A stretch of DNA of 64,000 nucleotides from contig JAGUCH010000002.1 in assembly GCA_019096065.1 (NCBI GenBank), positions 6,212,501-6,276,500 on the forward strand, given 5' to 3'. Of the stretch, positions 1 through 9,000 are shown in pieces. The position numbers and the translations under genes were made by a program. This DNA is from Paracyclopina nana. Its lineage: Eukaryota > Arthropoda > Copepoda > Cyclopoida > Cyclopettidae. How positions within the stretch are numbered: position 1 is the first letter of the stretch; each line of letters begins with the position of its first letter. The notes under the pieces are model-generated. The model saw nothing but the letters and a program-made list of their open reading frames with translations, ran no database searches and had not been told where the DNA came from.

Positions 1-679
1 GAGGATTTTGGTTTACGATCGAGTTTATTGCCGAGATCGGGACCAGGACGATTTTGTCGCTAGAAACGGTGCAAGCGAGTCCTTTTGGGTCAGTTCGGGG
101 GTCTCGGAAGGTTACGTTTTGAGGGAAGTTTGCGATCATTTCATCTCCCTTTTTTCTAGCCTGGTTATTTCCTCTGATGGTTTGAGAGGAAAAGGCTGAT
201 GAAGACCTGTTTCGAGGGGGAGCTCCAGCGTTTTGGCGAACAAGGTCTTCTAGACCTCCCTTTTCGCGCTGAAGCTCATTATAGTTTCGAAGAGCAATTT
301 TACGTGTTTCATCGTTTTGCATGGTTCGATGGATGGGATAGGGGTCTGCTGAGCTGAAAAATCTCATAGCCTCATCATAAGCCCTCCCAAGTTCGCTAAA
401 TACGTGAATTGCCTCTTTTACGTTTCCCCTGCTTAAGTAAAGTAACCTAAGACTGTCAAGTTTCACCCAATCTAGACGTTTTCGCAGTTGTTCAATGGGA
501 ATCCTGGAGATGTGGCCTTCCTGCAGTTTGGAGCCCAGGATCCGGTTCATGGGGTTCAATAGGACTTCAGCTATCCCACTGCCTTTCGTTTTGAGGTCGG
601 AATAGAAGGTTGGTTTATTGAACTTGAATTGATAGTTCCTTTTTCGGTTGATGGAAGGTTGCGACAATTGTTGAGCCAT
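1..679 (-). CDS. Unassigned open frame running off the left edge
   Basis: An uninterrupted minus-strand frame starts at ATG 679 and is still open at base 1, giving about 226 codons of an incomplete protein. It begins MAQQLSQPSINRKRNYQF, is basic and polar, and has no signal peptide, membrane segment or domain that I recognise; a helical stretch rich in charged residues lies around residues 65-110. It lies 440 bp downstream of the BEL/Pao pol stop, in the same orientation. A TATA-like box sits about 107 bp before the ATG. It could be a third ORF of the retroelement, part of a second element, or a host exon. The frame is seen directly; the function is unknown. Confidence 0.5.
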   Translation of the reverse strand, partial: MAQQLSQPSINRKRNYQFKFNKPTFYSDLKTKGSGIAEVLLNPMNRILGSKLQEGHISRIPIEQLRKRLDWVKLDSLRLLYLSRGNVKEAIHVFSELGRAYDEAMRFFSSADPYPIHRTMQNDETRKIALRNYNELQREKGGLEDLVRQNAGAPPRNRSSSAFSSQTIRGNNQARKKGDEMIANFPQNVTFRDPRTDPKGLACTVSSDKIVLVPISAINSIVNQNP

Positions 680-785
680 CTTCTTTTTCAGAAAAGTTTG
701 GACGAGGACTTGGACAACGTGGTGAACGTGGACTACTGCGAGTTTTGAATCACAATGGGGATCGAACCTTGTCCCACGTGAGCTA

Positions 786-793
786 TTTATAGT
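786..793 (-). promoter_or_regulatory. TATA-like box upstream of the left-edge open frame
   Basis: The minus strand reads TATAAATA within ACTATAAATAGCTC. A start site about 30 bases downstream would fall near 757-760, leaving a leader of about 80 bases before the ATG at 679. No comparable box occurs in the LTR at 8513-8691, so this is unlikely to be a copy of that LTR's promoter. Confidence 0.4.
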
Positions 794-1117
794 GTTCAGC
801 CGGCTCCGAGAAGTGTCTCAGTAAGTCCGCGTGCAATGAGGTTTGTCTACGTCATTGGTTTTCTGTTCACCGTTTTCTGATCGGCCTCTAATTCGTACTT
901 TGGGACTTAGAGGTTTTTTGCTACTTTCCGCGAAGTTTTCCGTGCAAGTTCTTTGTTTACGGGTAATCGCTGCGCGATTTGCCGTTCGGCTTTTCCCCGC
1001 AACTTGCGCTTTGCGATGAAAACTTACGTCACTGACGATTTTCCGCGTACAGGTTTTTAGTGCTGTTTTTCCCCGCGTCTAGCAGAGTATTATTGTTTTA
1101 ATCATCATTCCCCGCGT

Positions 1118-4100
1118 TTACAGTATATTTAGCGGGATCAATTGACGAATAGAGTAGACGTCAGGTTTTGCAGGTTTTATTTTATTCTTTTTAGTTTTAC
1201 TTTGGTCCTGAGCAATCAGGACTTCGCATTTTCTAACTAATCCGTCTTTGTCCGGAATGAGTTTTGTTATTCTACCCCATTTCCAGTCATAGCGAGGTGC
1301 AACTTGCCATGTCTTTTTTGCATCCGGAGACTGCATTATGAGGCAAAGTTCACCGAGTTTTGGGTTGTCTCTAAATTTTGTCCATTTAGGAAACTTTTTT
1401 AGGTCATCGATTATGGCAGTTGTCCATTGTTGCCAGTAAGTATCGATTAAGTCACGTATGTTTAAATAGAGATTCGTGAATCTGTTTTCGTCCTTTACTT
1501 CAAGGACACCGTTGTCAAAGTTTAAACCTGCTTTTATCAAGTCATTTATGCATAAAATGCCTTCAATTTTGTCAGTTTCGATTGGATTGACGGGTCTGTT
1601 ATTTATCAAGTTTATTATCATTTCAGAAGCCGTCATTAGTTCGTCATGTGAGAATTCGTAGCTTTCTAGACATGGAAGTCTAGCTTTTGCCAAGCCCACC
1701 ATCCGTTCAGCGAGTCCATTGTTTTGAGGACTGTAAACAGGTGAGAATTCCCAATGTTCTATGTTTAACGTGTTTTGTATCATGTTCATGTCAGGTATTA
1801 ATAGTTTCTTGGCGCAACAAAATTGAGCCGCGTTATCAGATCTGACATTTTTCGGGGTCCTTCGTTTGCTGCAAAACCTTTGTAGAGCAGTTATAATATG
1901 TTCAGTTGCCATGCTTTCCGTGATTTCCATGTGAAAAGCATGGGTTTGTTGGCAGACTATGATCAGCAGATAATATTTATGGATTGCGCGCCCAAATTTT
2001 ACTTTAACTGGGCCTGCAAAGTCGATCGAGATGGATTCAAAAAGTTTTAAAGTTTCAAGTTTTGAATCCGGAAGCGGAGCCATGTGCTGACTTTGATAAG
2101 GTTTACCTTTTGTTAGGTTGCATATCAGACAGTGTCTGATTACGTTTTTTGCAAGCACACGTAGTCCTTTTATTTGGAAGAATCGATTGACTTCCATTAT
2201 TGTCTCTTTTAAAGGTGCATGATTGACTTCATGAACGTTTTGCACTAACAGTTTTGTGAGATGACAGTCTTTGTCAAGTATAATTGGCCGTTTTTGGTAT
2301 ACAGACAGTGCTGCGAAGTCTTCTACTCGTGATTCCCCGCGTACGATGCCGTTTGCATCTAGCTTGGCATTGAAGCTGGCTAGTTCTGCCTTTAGGTTAG
2401 AACTTTCACGAGAAAAAGCTGCTGTTTGGGCTTCTTTTGTGATAAAAATCAGAGCGGAGCGAAGCTTTTGAGGTAGTGGGCGCTTGGCCTTTAGGTTAAA
2501 GCTTTCCAGCTTTTTGCGAGTTTCTCCAGTGCAATCCGGACTTGCTAAGCGTCTTGCGCAAAGTCTGAATTTTCCATTTTCTAGAGTAGAGACTCGTTTT
2601 AACAGTTTGCTAAGGTCATTGAAGTGAGTTTTTAAGTACGTTTCGGTGAAAATGATTGGACGCTTTGATACAGTTTTTATTAGGTCATTTGGCTGTTTCT
2701 CAGGCCAAGAGGCGTCTAGTTTGAATAGAGCTCGTATAAAGTCAAATGACATGAAAGGTGTATAGTTTTTGAGCTTTAGATGACTGAAAAGGCAGATTCT
2801 GGCGAATGAGTTTCTCATTTCGTTTTGATCCTCTTCAGGCATGTCATCAAAGTTTTCCTCATCGAAGTCATAATCCGGATTTTCTAGGTTATTACCTTTA
2901 AACCAGAAGTTTTGCTGACTGATGAATTCGTCAAGTGTTAAGGATCGGGTGCCAAGGTCTGCAGGGTTTTTATTAGTTCTTACATAGTGCCATTGACTTT
3001 TATTAGTTGTTTCCCGTATTAGTGCAAGTCTCGTAGCAATGAATTGTTCAAGCCGTCTGCTTGTGAACTTAATCCATTGTAAAGTGCACTGTGAATCGAG
3101 ATAGTAATGTATGTTTTCCTTGGGCACTTCGTAATTGACCAGTTTTAAGTTTTTGACTACGTTTGGAACTATTTGGGCAGCACAAACTGCTCCCATTAGT
3201 TCAGCTTTTGGAATAGATCTCCCTGAAAATGAGATCAGTTTCTTTTTAGCTACAATAAGATGAGCTTTTATGAGCTCGTTTTCATCGTCAGTTTTGTAAA
3301 AGGTTCTAATATAAACAGTGACACAGTAAGCTTTGCGAGAGGCGTCGCAAAAAGCATGTATTTCACGTTTTGTGATCGATTCCGGATTGACAGATATGTA
3401 TCGAGGTAAATTGATTTCGTTTATTCTGCACCCGTCATTTACATAGTTTTGAAAGGCTTTGAGGATTGGCTCGATTCGTTCGTCTTTTTCTTTATAGTCT
3501 ACGAGTTTGTCATCCCAGCCAAGTTTTAAAGTGTCATTTAAACCCCAGACTTCTTGGGTTATTAGTCGTCCTTTTAAGGTAAATGGGGCTAATAAGTCTT
3601 GGGGGTCAAAAATTTGAGCCACTACTGATGTGATGTATCGTCTGGTCACGATTTTGAGGTCATCATCAGTAAGTTTTGTTTTCAAAGGTTGAAAGCTAAT
3701 AGTGTCATCGCTCGAGATCCATTTGATGCCTAGAGCTTTGACATCTGGAGTTTTTGATTTTAGGTCAAACGTGGGATGCCAGTCTGAAGTTTCTATTTGG
3801 GACATGAAGTCTTTGTCATTACTGACCCACTTTTTAAAGACCATTTTCGATTTTGCATGGACATGTTTTACATCATTGTAAACTGCGAGTGCATCGCTTG
3901 TTTTGTCGCAGCTGAACAAAATATCGTCCATGTAAAGGCATTCATTGAACACGTATTCGGTCAATGGATGCAAGTTGCCTTCCTTTGATATCTCTTTCAT
4001 AGTGTAGAGAGCAGCGTAAGGCGAGGCTGCATTTCCAAAGACCCAGGACTCAAACTGATAAGCTTGCCCTCTATGAATGAGTCTATGGAATTTTTTATCC

Positions 4101-5308
4101 TTTTCGCTAAGGTGCACGTTTAGGAACATTTTCTCGGCGTCAGCTATGTAGCCTTTTAGTCCCATCCGGAAGCGCATCCAGATTGACCATATATCGCCTT
4201 GAAGTTTTTGGCCAGTCATAACTTGTGAGTTTAAAGAGACTTTGTTTTTGCCGAAAGGACGAGCTGCATCCATGCAAACTCTAACTTTCATAGTAAGTCT
4301 GTCAAGTTTGACCACCATGACACGTGGAATATAGAAGCCGATGAGCTTGTCTTCGTCATCGCGAAGAAGTCTTAAAGCTCCATGTTTGACCATGTCTTCT
4401 ATGGCTTTGTCCACTTGTTTCATGTTTTCAGGACCCAATTTGTCCTCTTGTTTTTTCTCAAAAGTGTAAACTTGATAATAATTATTTGGCAGAGGAGGTG
4501 GATCAGGCCATGAGTACCAGGGGACATCTATTTCTTTGTTGCCTTTGGCGTTAGTGTGGATGCTGCCTTTGATGATGTCTCTGGCTTTGATCTCGTCTGC
4601 AGTCAAGTATTCGTTACTTTCAATGAGTTTTAAGCCTTGGCTGTCATCATCGAAAAGTGCATACATGATTTCCTTGAGTTCTGGGCACTCATTTTGCACT
4701 ATTTCATGAGTTAGAAGCGTGGCACTCGAGTTTTGTTTTGAATCCGGATTTGAGTAAGTTAGCGTATTGCCGAAGACAGTTTCTCTAACTAGTGGCGAGT
4801 TTTCCATTCCGGATGAAATGTCTTTAAAACTTGTATGCAAAGTTGGGTAGTTGATGCCTAAAAGGATTTCAACTGGTCCATTATGCAGTTTTGGGAAGTC
4901 AATTGGTTTTAAAAAGTCGAATTGCCTTTTAAGTTTTTCGTAGTTAGGCAGTTTTATTAGTTTGTTGATGCCATCAGACGTGTAAGCTTGGATGTCAAAG
5001 TTTTGCTTTGTCTTAAAGACTGGCCTGATATTAACATTACATCGATAGCTTTTCATGTCCTGGACTTTGTCATTAATAGTTGATACGGCATAGTTTACTT
5101 TTTGCCCTTGAAGGTTTAAAGCTTTATGTAAACTGGTGCTGATGAAGGTATTGCTCGAGGCTTCATCCAGTACCATGTTAGTTTTTACTTGCTTGTCGCC
5201 ATTAGTAACAATGACAGGAACTACTCTAAAGCACTTGTTTGTGGTCAATTTAGGTAGATCTAACTGTCTTTTTATTTCAATCATTTGTAAGGCGACTGCT
5301 TCAGGCAT
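1118..5308 (-). CDS. pol: BEL/Pao Pol polyprotein (protease, RT, RNase H, integrase)
   Basis: The frame gives 1396 residues from the first ATG. Domains in order: A17-type aspartic protease near residue 48 (VLDEASSNTF); reverse transcriptase at about 340-500 with VCMDAARPF and the YMDD catalytic box near 459; an RNase H-like region near 650 (HAFCDAS) to 850; an HHCC zinc-binding domain at about 1020-1065; an integrase core with D, D and E in IDFAGP (about 1094), RSDNAAQF (about 1159) and GLAERM (about 1206); and a C-terminal DUF5641-like region. The frame is already open upstream of the ATG, through the end of gag, and lies in the -1 frame relative to gag. Expression is therefore probably by frameshifting rather than by starting at 5308. 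No stop or indel is seen. Confidence 0.92.
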   Translation of the reverse strand: MPEAVALQMIEIKRQLDLPKLTTNKCFRVVPVIVTNGDKQVKTNMVLDEASSNTFISTSLHKALNLQGQKVNYAVSTINDKVQDMKSYRCNVNIRPVFKTKQNFDIQAYTSDGINKLIKLPNYEKLKRQFDFLKPIDFPKLHNGPVEILLGINYPTLHTSFKDISSGMENSPLVRETVFGNTLTYSNPDSKQNSSATLLTHEIVQNECPELKEIMYALFDDDSQGLKLIESNEYLTADEIKARDIIKGSIHTNAKGNKEIDVPWYSWPDPPPLPNNYYQVYTFEKKQEDKLGPENMKQVDKAIEDMVKHGALRLLRDDEDKLIGFYIPRVMVVKLDRLTMKVRVCMDAARPFGKNKVSLNSQVMTGQKLQGDIWSIWMRFRMGLKGYIADAEKMFLNVHLSEKDKKFHRLIHRGQAYQFESWVFGNAASPYAALYTMKEISKEGNLHPLTEYVFNECLYMDDILFSCDKTSDALAVYNDVKHVHAKSKMVFKKWVSNDKDFMSQIETSDWHPTFDLKSKTPDVKALGIKWISSDDTISFQPLKTKLTDDDLKIVTRRYITSVVAQIFDPQDLLAPFTLKGRLITQEVWGLNDTLKLGWDDKLVDYKEKDERIEPILKAFQNYVNDGCRINEINLPRYISVNPESITKREIHAFCDASRKAYCVTVYIRTFYKTDDENELIKAHLIVAKKKLISFSGRSIPKAELMGAVCAAQIVPNVVKNLKLVNYEVPKENIHYYLDSQCTLQWIKFTSRRLEQFIATRLALIRETTNKSQWHYVRTNKNPADLGTRSLTLDEFISQQNFWFKGNNLENPDYDFDEENFDDMPEEDQNEMRNSFARICLFSHLKLKNYTPFMSFDFIRALFKLDASWPEKQPNDLIKTVSKRPIIFTETYLKTHFNDLSKLLKRVSTLENGKFRLCARRLASPDCTGETRKKLESFNLKAKRPLPQKLRSALIFITKEAQTAAFSRESSNLKAELASFNAKLDANGIVRGESRVEDFAALSVYQKRPIILDKDCHLTKLLVQNVHEVNHAPLKETIMEVNRFFQIKGLRVLAKNVIRHCLICNLTKGKPYQSQHMAPLPDSKLETLKLFESISIDFAGPVKVKFGRAIHKYYLLIIVCQQTHAFHMEITESMATEHIITALQRFCSKRRTPKNVRSDNAAQFCCAKKLLIPDMNMIQNTLNIEHWEFSPVYSPQNNGLAERMVGLAKARLPCLESYEFSHDELMTASEMIINLINNRPVNPIETDKIEGILCINDLIKAGLNFDNGVLEVKDENRFTNLYLNIRDLIDTYWQQWTTAIIDDLKKFPKWTKFRDNPKLGELCLIMQSPDAKKTWQVAPRYDWKWGRITKLIPDKDGLVRKCEVLIAQDQSKTKKNKIKPAKPDVYSIRQLIPLNIL

Positions 5309-5316
5309 TTTAGTTG

Positions 5317-7794
5317 CTATGTTATCGCTGCACTCGGTTCGGTGTTGTCTAAAAAATTGTTTCGTTCGAGCAGCGTAGCTAGCGTAGTTTCAATTTTTTC
5401 CAGTTTTTTGTCAATGTTTCGTGACATCGATTCTTTTTGCCGGTTATCAAAGTGCTTGTGCATGAGGCCATGATGTGGGCCATTGCAAGCTTTGCATTTT
5501 GGGGCTTTGCACGTATTTCTCCTATGTTTTGAGGTGAGACAGCGCATGCAGACGCCTTTTTCGATGCACTTTTCATACTTGTCCTTAGCTGCCATTTTGT
5601 AAAAGACTCTGCATTTTGGCAGCGTGTGATTGTCCTTATTACAAACTGGGCAGGATGACAAGGTTTCGTCTCGTGTAGCAGTGGCCAAGCAAGTCTCTGA
5701 GAAGTCAGACGAGTAGTCGGATTCTACTTCTGTTTCTGAGTCAGAGTTGACTAGCAAAGTGGGCTCTGCTTTCTTTTTCGGTTTTGCGCCCGTGGGAGCG
5801 TCTGTTTTCAAAGTTTTTTCGTATGCATTGAGTCGATTGAGTGACATGTGCCACTCCATGAACTGTAACACTGATTCTGTGTTCAATTTCAGGTTTTTGG
5901 ACTCGATGTACGTTTCGAATGCCATTTTGGAGGACTCTTTCCATTGGATGCCAAATGGGATTGTTTGAATGCCCATATCCGGATCGCAGTTGAGTCTCTG
6001 TCCTTCATCTCTGTAATGTTTTCTCAGAGCATAAATGACGTCTTTGTACTCGATTAGTAAGTCTTTGTTTGAGTGATCCAAAGGGCGAAGACTGCATAGT
6101 TTGTTCATCAAGTAACCTGTGCGGCCTTTTTGATCGGCGTAGAGAAGGTCAAGCCTTTCTATTGCATTTGCCAGGTTCTTCAGGTTGAGAGGTTTGCAGT
6201 CTTTTACTTCGGTGAGAGCTTCACCTTCAACACAGTCAGCCAGGATCATAAGCTTATTAGCTGGGGAGATTGTGGTGTTTTTGATGACTTTCAGAAAGAA
6301 CCTGTCTGTAAAGTCCGGATAGTCTCCCATGTTGCCCGTGAATTTCACCTTTAAGGTGTCAGTGTCCTTAGGCAGTTTCTCTTTTTTCGGGTCAAATATT
6401 TGGCTGAGTTTGAAGGCCTTTTTGTAAAGGTCAGACCACTTTGTTATCGGGTCTTTTTCAGCTTTCCTGAGGATCGCGTTTCGGTCAGTTTTGATGGTGA
6501 TGAATTCCTCATCGTCATCTTCATCTAGAGGCGAACGTGATCTGTTTCTGGAACTTCGACTTCTATGAAAATTGACTGGCCTAGCATTGCCATTTTCATT
6601 GCCATTGGCATTGCCATTGCCATTGGCATTAGCATTCGGGTTTGGTCCTTTGATAGTTGATACTGGCCAGTTTTCATTTTGTTGAGGGTTTGGGGTTAGC
6701 TCTAATTTTGGAGCTTTCATGTTTTGTTTCATAATTGTGGCTTCCAGGTCCTCAAAAGCTCTTTTTTCGAAACTTTTCATGTCCTTTTCGTCTGGATTGG
6801 ACACTTCAGGTTCTTTTTGGGCTTGTTTTAAGGGAGCTGGGGTTGAAGTCGGGATTTGTGAAGTTTGAGCGGGTTTAGAAGCTGGAGCCTGAGGTTTAGG
6901 TTGAGGTAATTTCAAGGTCCTCAATAAAGCTCCTGAGCTGCTTCGGTGGCGGGTGATATGCCCTTGGAATGAACCGATTTGACGTTTGTCCAGTTTTGCT
7001 AGCTTGAAAGCATCCTTTGCTTCTTGAGCTTTTAATGCAATTTTCGATTCCAATTCATCCAGTACTTGTTTTCTTTCCTGGTACAAGTCCGGATTCGGGT
7101 CATTGCCATAGGTTTCGATCTTGTTTTTCAAGTCAACAATGAAGCACTTTAGCTGCTTGTACAGCTCATTTGCTTTTGCGTTTTCCGGAATGGATAGATC
7201 AAAAAGCCTGTTTTCGTCTTCAGTTTCGGGTGAGTCTTTGCTGGCTTGCAGCGATTCCTCTTTTTCATTGTCATCACGGAGAGCTTCACGTTTTTCAAGC
7301 ATTTCCTCAATAGTTTTGTTCCCCATGTCTTGCAATTTTGACAGGCTAACGTCTTTCCAGTTACAGACATAAGAGGACTCTGCTAATGAGACTTGTGACT
7401 CGTCCGGATGAAGTTTTTCATACTCGGCTTGGTAGACCTTGAACTTTGCAATCCAAGCTCTTCTTCGAATCATGAGTTTTTGCAGTTCTTTGTCCAATTC
7501 TATAGCTTTTGAGTCTCTCATTTCACCGTCCTCGTAATCCCCGTAGGGCATTTGGAAGACTGCATTGATGCTGTCTTGGAGGACTGTGAGTTTTGGTCTA
7601 AGTGTTTTCAATTCTCTGATTTTTGACTTCACATTCGCTTTCATAGTTTCAATTGGGATTTGGTACCAGTCCTCGAAGACTTTGAACAGAGCTTGAAGCT
7701 CATTTTCAATGTCACTGATAGCCGATGTCCAATTGGATCCGGATTCGTTTTCATCCGATGAGTGCGAAGTGCTGTTCAAGACTTTTTCCGCCAT
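5317..7794 (-). CDS. gag: BEL/Pao Gag-like polyprotein
   Basis: This 825-residue protein should form the retrotransposon particle. The N-terminal 300 residues are charged and helical. A Pro/Ala-rich linker and an Asn/Gly/Ala-rich stretch follow at about 310-410. A DUF1759-like capsid region lies at about 460-620 (KVKFTGNMGDYPDFTDRFF). Cys/His clusters near the C terminus (about 712-790; CPVCNKDNH, CMRCLTSKH, CKACNGPHHG) look like nucleic-acid-binding zinc knuckles. It starts at ATG 7794 and ends at TAG 5317, 8 bases before the pol ATG. Many BEL/Pao elements carry gag and pol in one frame; here they are in separate frames. Confidence 0.85.
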   Translation of the reverse strand: MAEKVLNSTSHSSDENESGSNWTSAISDIENELQALFKVFEDWYQIPIETMKANVKSKIRELKTLRPKLTVLQDSINAVFQMPYGDYEDGEMRDSKAIELDKELQKLMIRRRAWIAKFKVYQAEYEKLHPDESQVSLAESSYVCNWKDVSLSKLQDMGNKTIEEMLEKREALRDDNEKEESLQASKDSPETEDENRLFDLSIPENAKANELYKQLKCFIVDLKNKIETYGNDPNPDLYQERKQVLDELESKIALKAQEAKDAFKLAKLDKRQIGSFQGHITRHRSSSGALLRTLKLPQPKPQAPASKPAQTSQIPTSTPAPLKQAQKEPEVSNPDEKDMKSFEKRAFEDLEATIMKQNMKAPKLELTPNPQQNENWPVSTIKGPNPNANANGNGNANGNENGNARPVNFHRSRSSRNRSRSPLDEDDDEEFITIKTDRNAILRKAEKDPITKWSDLYKKAFKLSQIFDPKKEKLPKDTDTLKVKFTGNMGDYPDFTDRFFLKVIKNTTISPANKLMILADCVEGEALTEVKDCKPLNLKNLANAIERLDLLYADQKGRTGYLMNKLCSLRPLDHSNKDLLIEYKDVIYALRKHYRDEGQRLNCDPDMGIQTIPFGIQWKESSKMAFETYIESKNLKLNTESVLQFMEWHMSLNRLNAYEKTLKTDAPTGAKPKKKAEPTLLVNSDSETEVESDYSSDFSETCLATATRDETLSSCPVCNKDNHTLPKCRVFYKMAAKDKYEKCIEKGVCMRCLTSKHRRNTCKAPKCKACNGPHHGLMHKHFDNRQKESMSRNIDKKLEKIETTLATLLERNNFLDNTEPSAAIT
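5350..5356 (-). promoter_or_regulatory. Predicted -1 ribosomal frameshift site U UUU UUA
   Basis: In the gag frame the minus strand reads AAT TTT TTA GAC, so the heptamer T TTT TTA obeys the X XXY YYZ rule. A -1 slip here continues as AGA CAA and enters the pol frame, which stays open from this point through the pol ATG; the gag stop (5319-5317) lies 31 bases downstream. U UUU UUA is the heptamer known from HIV-1 gag-pol. I could not identify a clear downstream stem or pseudoknot by eye. Confidence 0.65.
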
Positions 7795-8494
7795 TTTACT
7801 CGTGAAATAAACAAGGTTTTATCACAAGCAAGGTTCTTTATTATCGTATAGACACGAATAACTGTATAGAGGAAGTTTTGAGTGACAAGTAGTCAATAGT
7901 TTTACAGATATAGATAGAGGTTGACAATCCTTTGAGGTTTTGAGGATTGCCTGGGTTGGGTTCACAGTAGAAAGTTTTCGAAGAGGGTGATAGAAAAGTT
8001 TTACAGGTTAGAAAGGAAGTTTTCGAAGAAGAATGACGATTTCAGAGCTCTGATGCCTCGGGATTGTACGAAGTACTAATGCCGGGGGATTTCGCTCGTC
8101 TGATGGTCATATGCCAGATGGAAGCTCAGGTTTGATGATGCTTTCGAAGTTCTGATGCCTCGGGATTATGCGAATGCCGAGGGATTTCACTTGTCTGAGG
8201 ATCACCTAAAGCTGGGTTTTCCACGTGGTTTTTGATCCTTGGCTCACGGGATTTCGACGCCGCTTTTCAGCGTGTTTTCTGATGCCGTTTGCGAGGATCG
8301 GTTCAATAGCTTTCGTCAATCACGGGATTTCAACGCCGTTTGGTGTGAACGTGTTTTCTGATGCCGTGAGAGAGATCGCCGTTAGCTGAAATAAACGGGA
8401 TTTCGACACGAGGTTTCTGATGCCGTTTTATTTGAGCCCCAAGAGCTACTGCATTCAATACTTACCTGCGGTTACACGGGGGCTGAGTCTGTCC
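7795..8494 (-). repeat. Retroelement leader with imperfect hairpin repeats
   Basis: This is the 700 bp untranslated leader between the primer binding site and gag. At 8047-8440 the motifs CGGGATTTC and CTGATGCC recur four or five times at roughly 60-110 bp spacing. Two units carry matching hairpins: CCTCGG (8158-8163) with CCGAGG (8177-8182), and CCTCGG (8057-8062) with CCGGGG (8083-8088), where the pairing survives through a wobble. The role is unknown; packaging or translation control are possibilities. No coding frame is convincing here. Confidence 0.55.
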
Positions 8495-8512
8495 CGTGCA
8501 CGTTGGGCGCCA
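8495..8512 (-). other. Primer binding site (tRNA-Lys type)
   Basis: The minus strand reads TGGCGCCCAACGTGCACG directly after the LTR end. It starts with the TGG complementary to the universal CCA tail, and its first 14 bases fit the 3' end of lysine tRNA as known for other retroelements. It fixes the inner edge of the 5' LTR. Confidence 0.7.
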
Positions 8513-8691
8513 TGTACGCAATGTCGCTGCAAAAGTACTAAGGCCTTTGAGAGAATTGCGGAAGACTATGAAGTATTGTTCAAGTTTTTAATGAAACGAT
8601 GAAGTTTTCAATAAAGACGTGTAAACGATGAATGCAAGGAAGTAACTGAGGTTTTATTAGCCGTCAGCTGACAATCATGACTATCGAAACA
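8513..8691 (-). repeat. 5' LTR of the BEL/Pao element
   Basis: On the minus strand this 179 bp segment starts TGTTTCGATAG and ends GCGTACA, immediately before the primer binding site, so it has the TG..CA form. An AATAAA-type signal (GCTAATAAAACC) lies near its start. The outer boundary is inferred from the TG terminus; without the partner LTR it cannot be confirmed and the LTR may be longer. Confidence 0.5.
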
Positions 8692-8739
8692 AAGGGCGGG
8701 AACTTTCAAACTTGAAGGATGGAGGTGAAGTTCAAACAC

Positions 8740-8886
8740 TTTTTTCGCACTGGATGTTTACTTATTTGTTTACTTCTTTTGCTACTTGCCAAAGACCAAT
8801 TTTTTGTACCATCAAAAACCGTTTTTCAGTTTTATTTTTTGTACCAGCACATGGAAAGGTCCTAAGTGAGCACATGGAAAGGTCCC
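8740..8886 (+). mobile_element. MITE family copy A, truncated
   Basis: From about CGCACTGG (8745) this matches the right half of the copy at 37512-37728, including GTACCATCAAAAACCG, and ends with AGCACATGGAAAGGTCC. A second terminus, GTGAGCACATGGAAAGGTCC, follows directly, so the copy carries two right ends and lacks its left half. It lies 115 bp upstream of the CLCC1-like start codon. Confidence 0.65.
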
Positions 8887-9000
8887 TTATGCGGCCAAGA
8901 TCGACTCAGAAGCTGGTCAACTGTTACGGCGCTCTCAGCTGTCGTTATCACAAAAATCTGTGTTTACAAACAATGAGCAAGAAGGTTGAAGTCCGCGAAA

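Larger units (their letters stand above)
1118..8691 (-). mobile_element. BEL/Pao LTR retrotransposon, protein-coding part and 5' LTR
   Basis: Read on the minus strand the order is LTR (8691-8513), tRNA-Lys-type primer binding site (8512-8495), a 700 bp structured leader, gag (7794-5317) and pol (from 5308, stop ending at 1118). Gag and pol are both uninterrupted and pol keeps its catalytic motifs, so the copy looks young. No second copy of the LTR is visible at the left, so the 3' LTR, and possibly further coding sequence, lies outside the window; the true left boundary is not known. The order protease, reverse transcriptase, RNase H, integrase is that of the BEL/Pao superfamily. Confidence 0.85.

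Noticed and set aside
8..199. Plus-strand 63-codon frame at the left edge
   Set aside because: It is the antisense shadow of the longer minus-strand frame that runs from 679 to the edge.
762..776. GGTTCGATCCCC on the minus strand, like a tRNA B box
   Set aside because: No A box or cloverleaf pairing is found at the required distance; likely chance.
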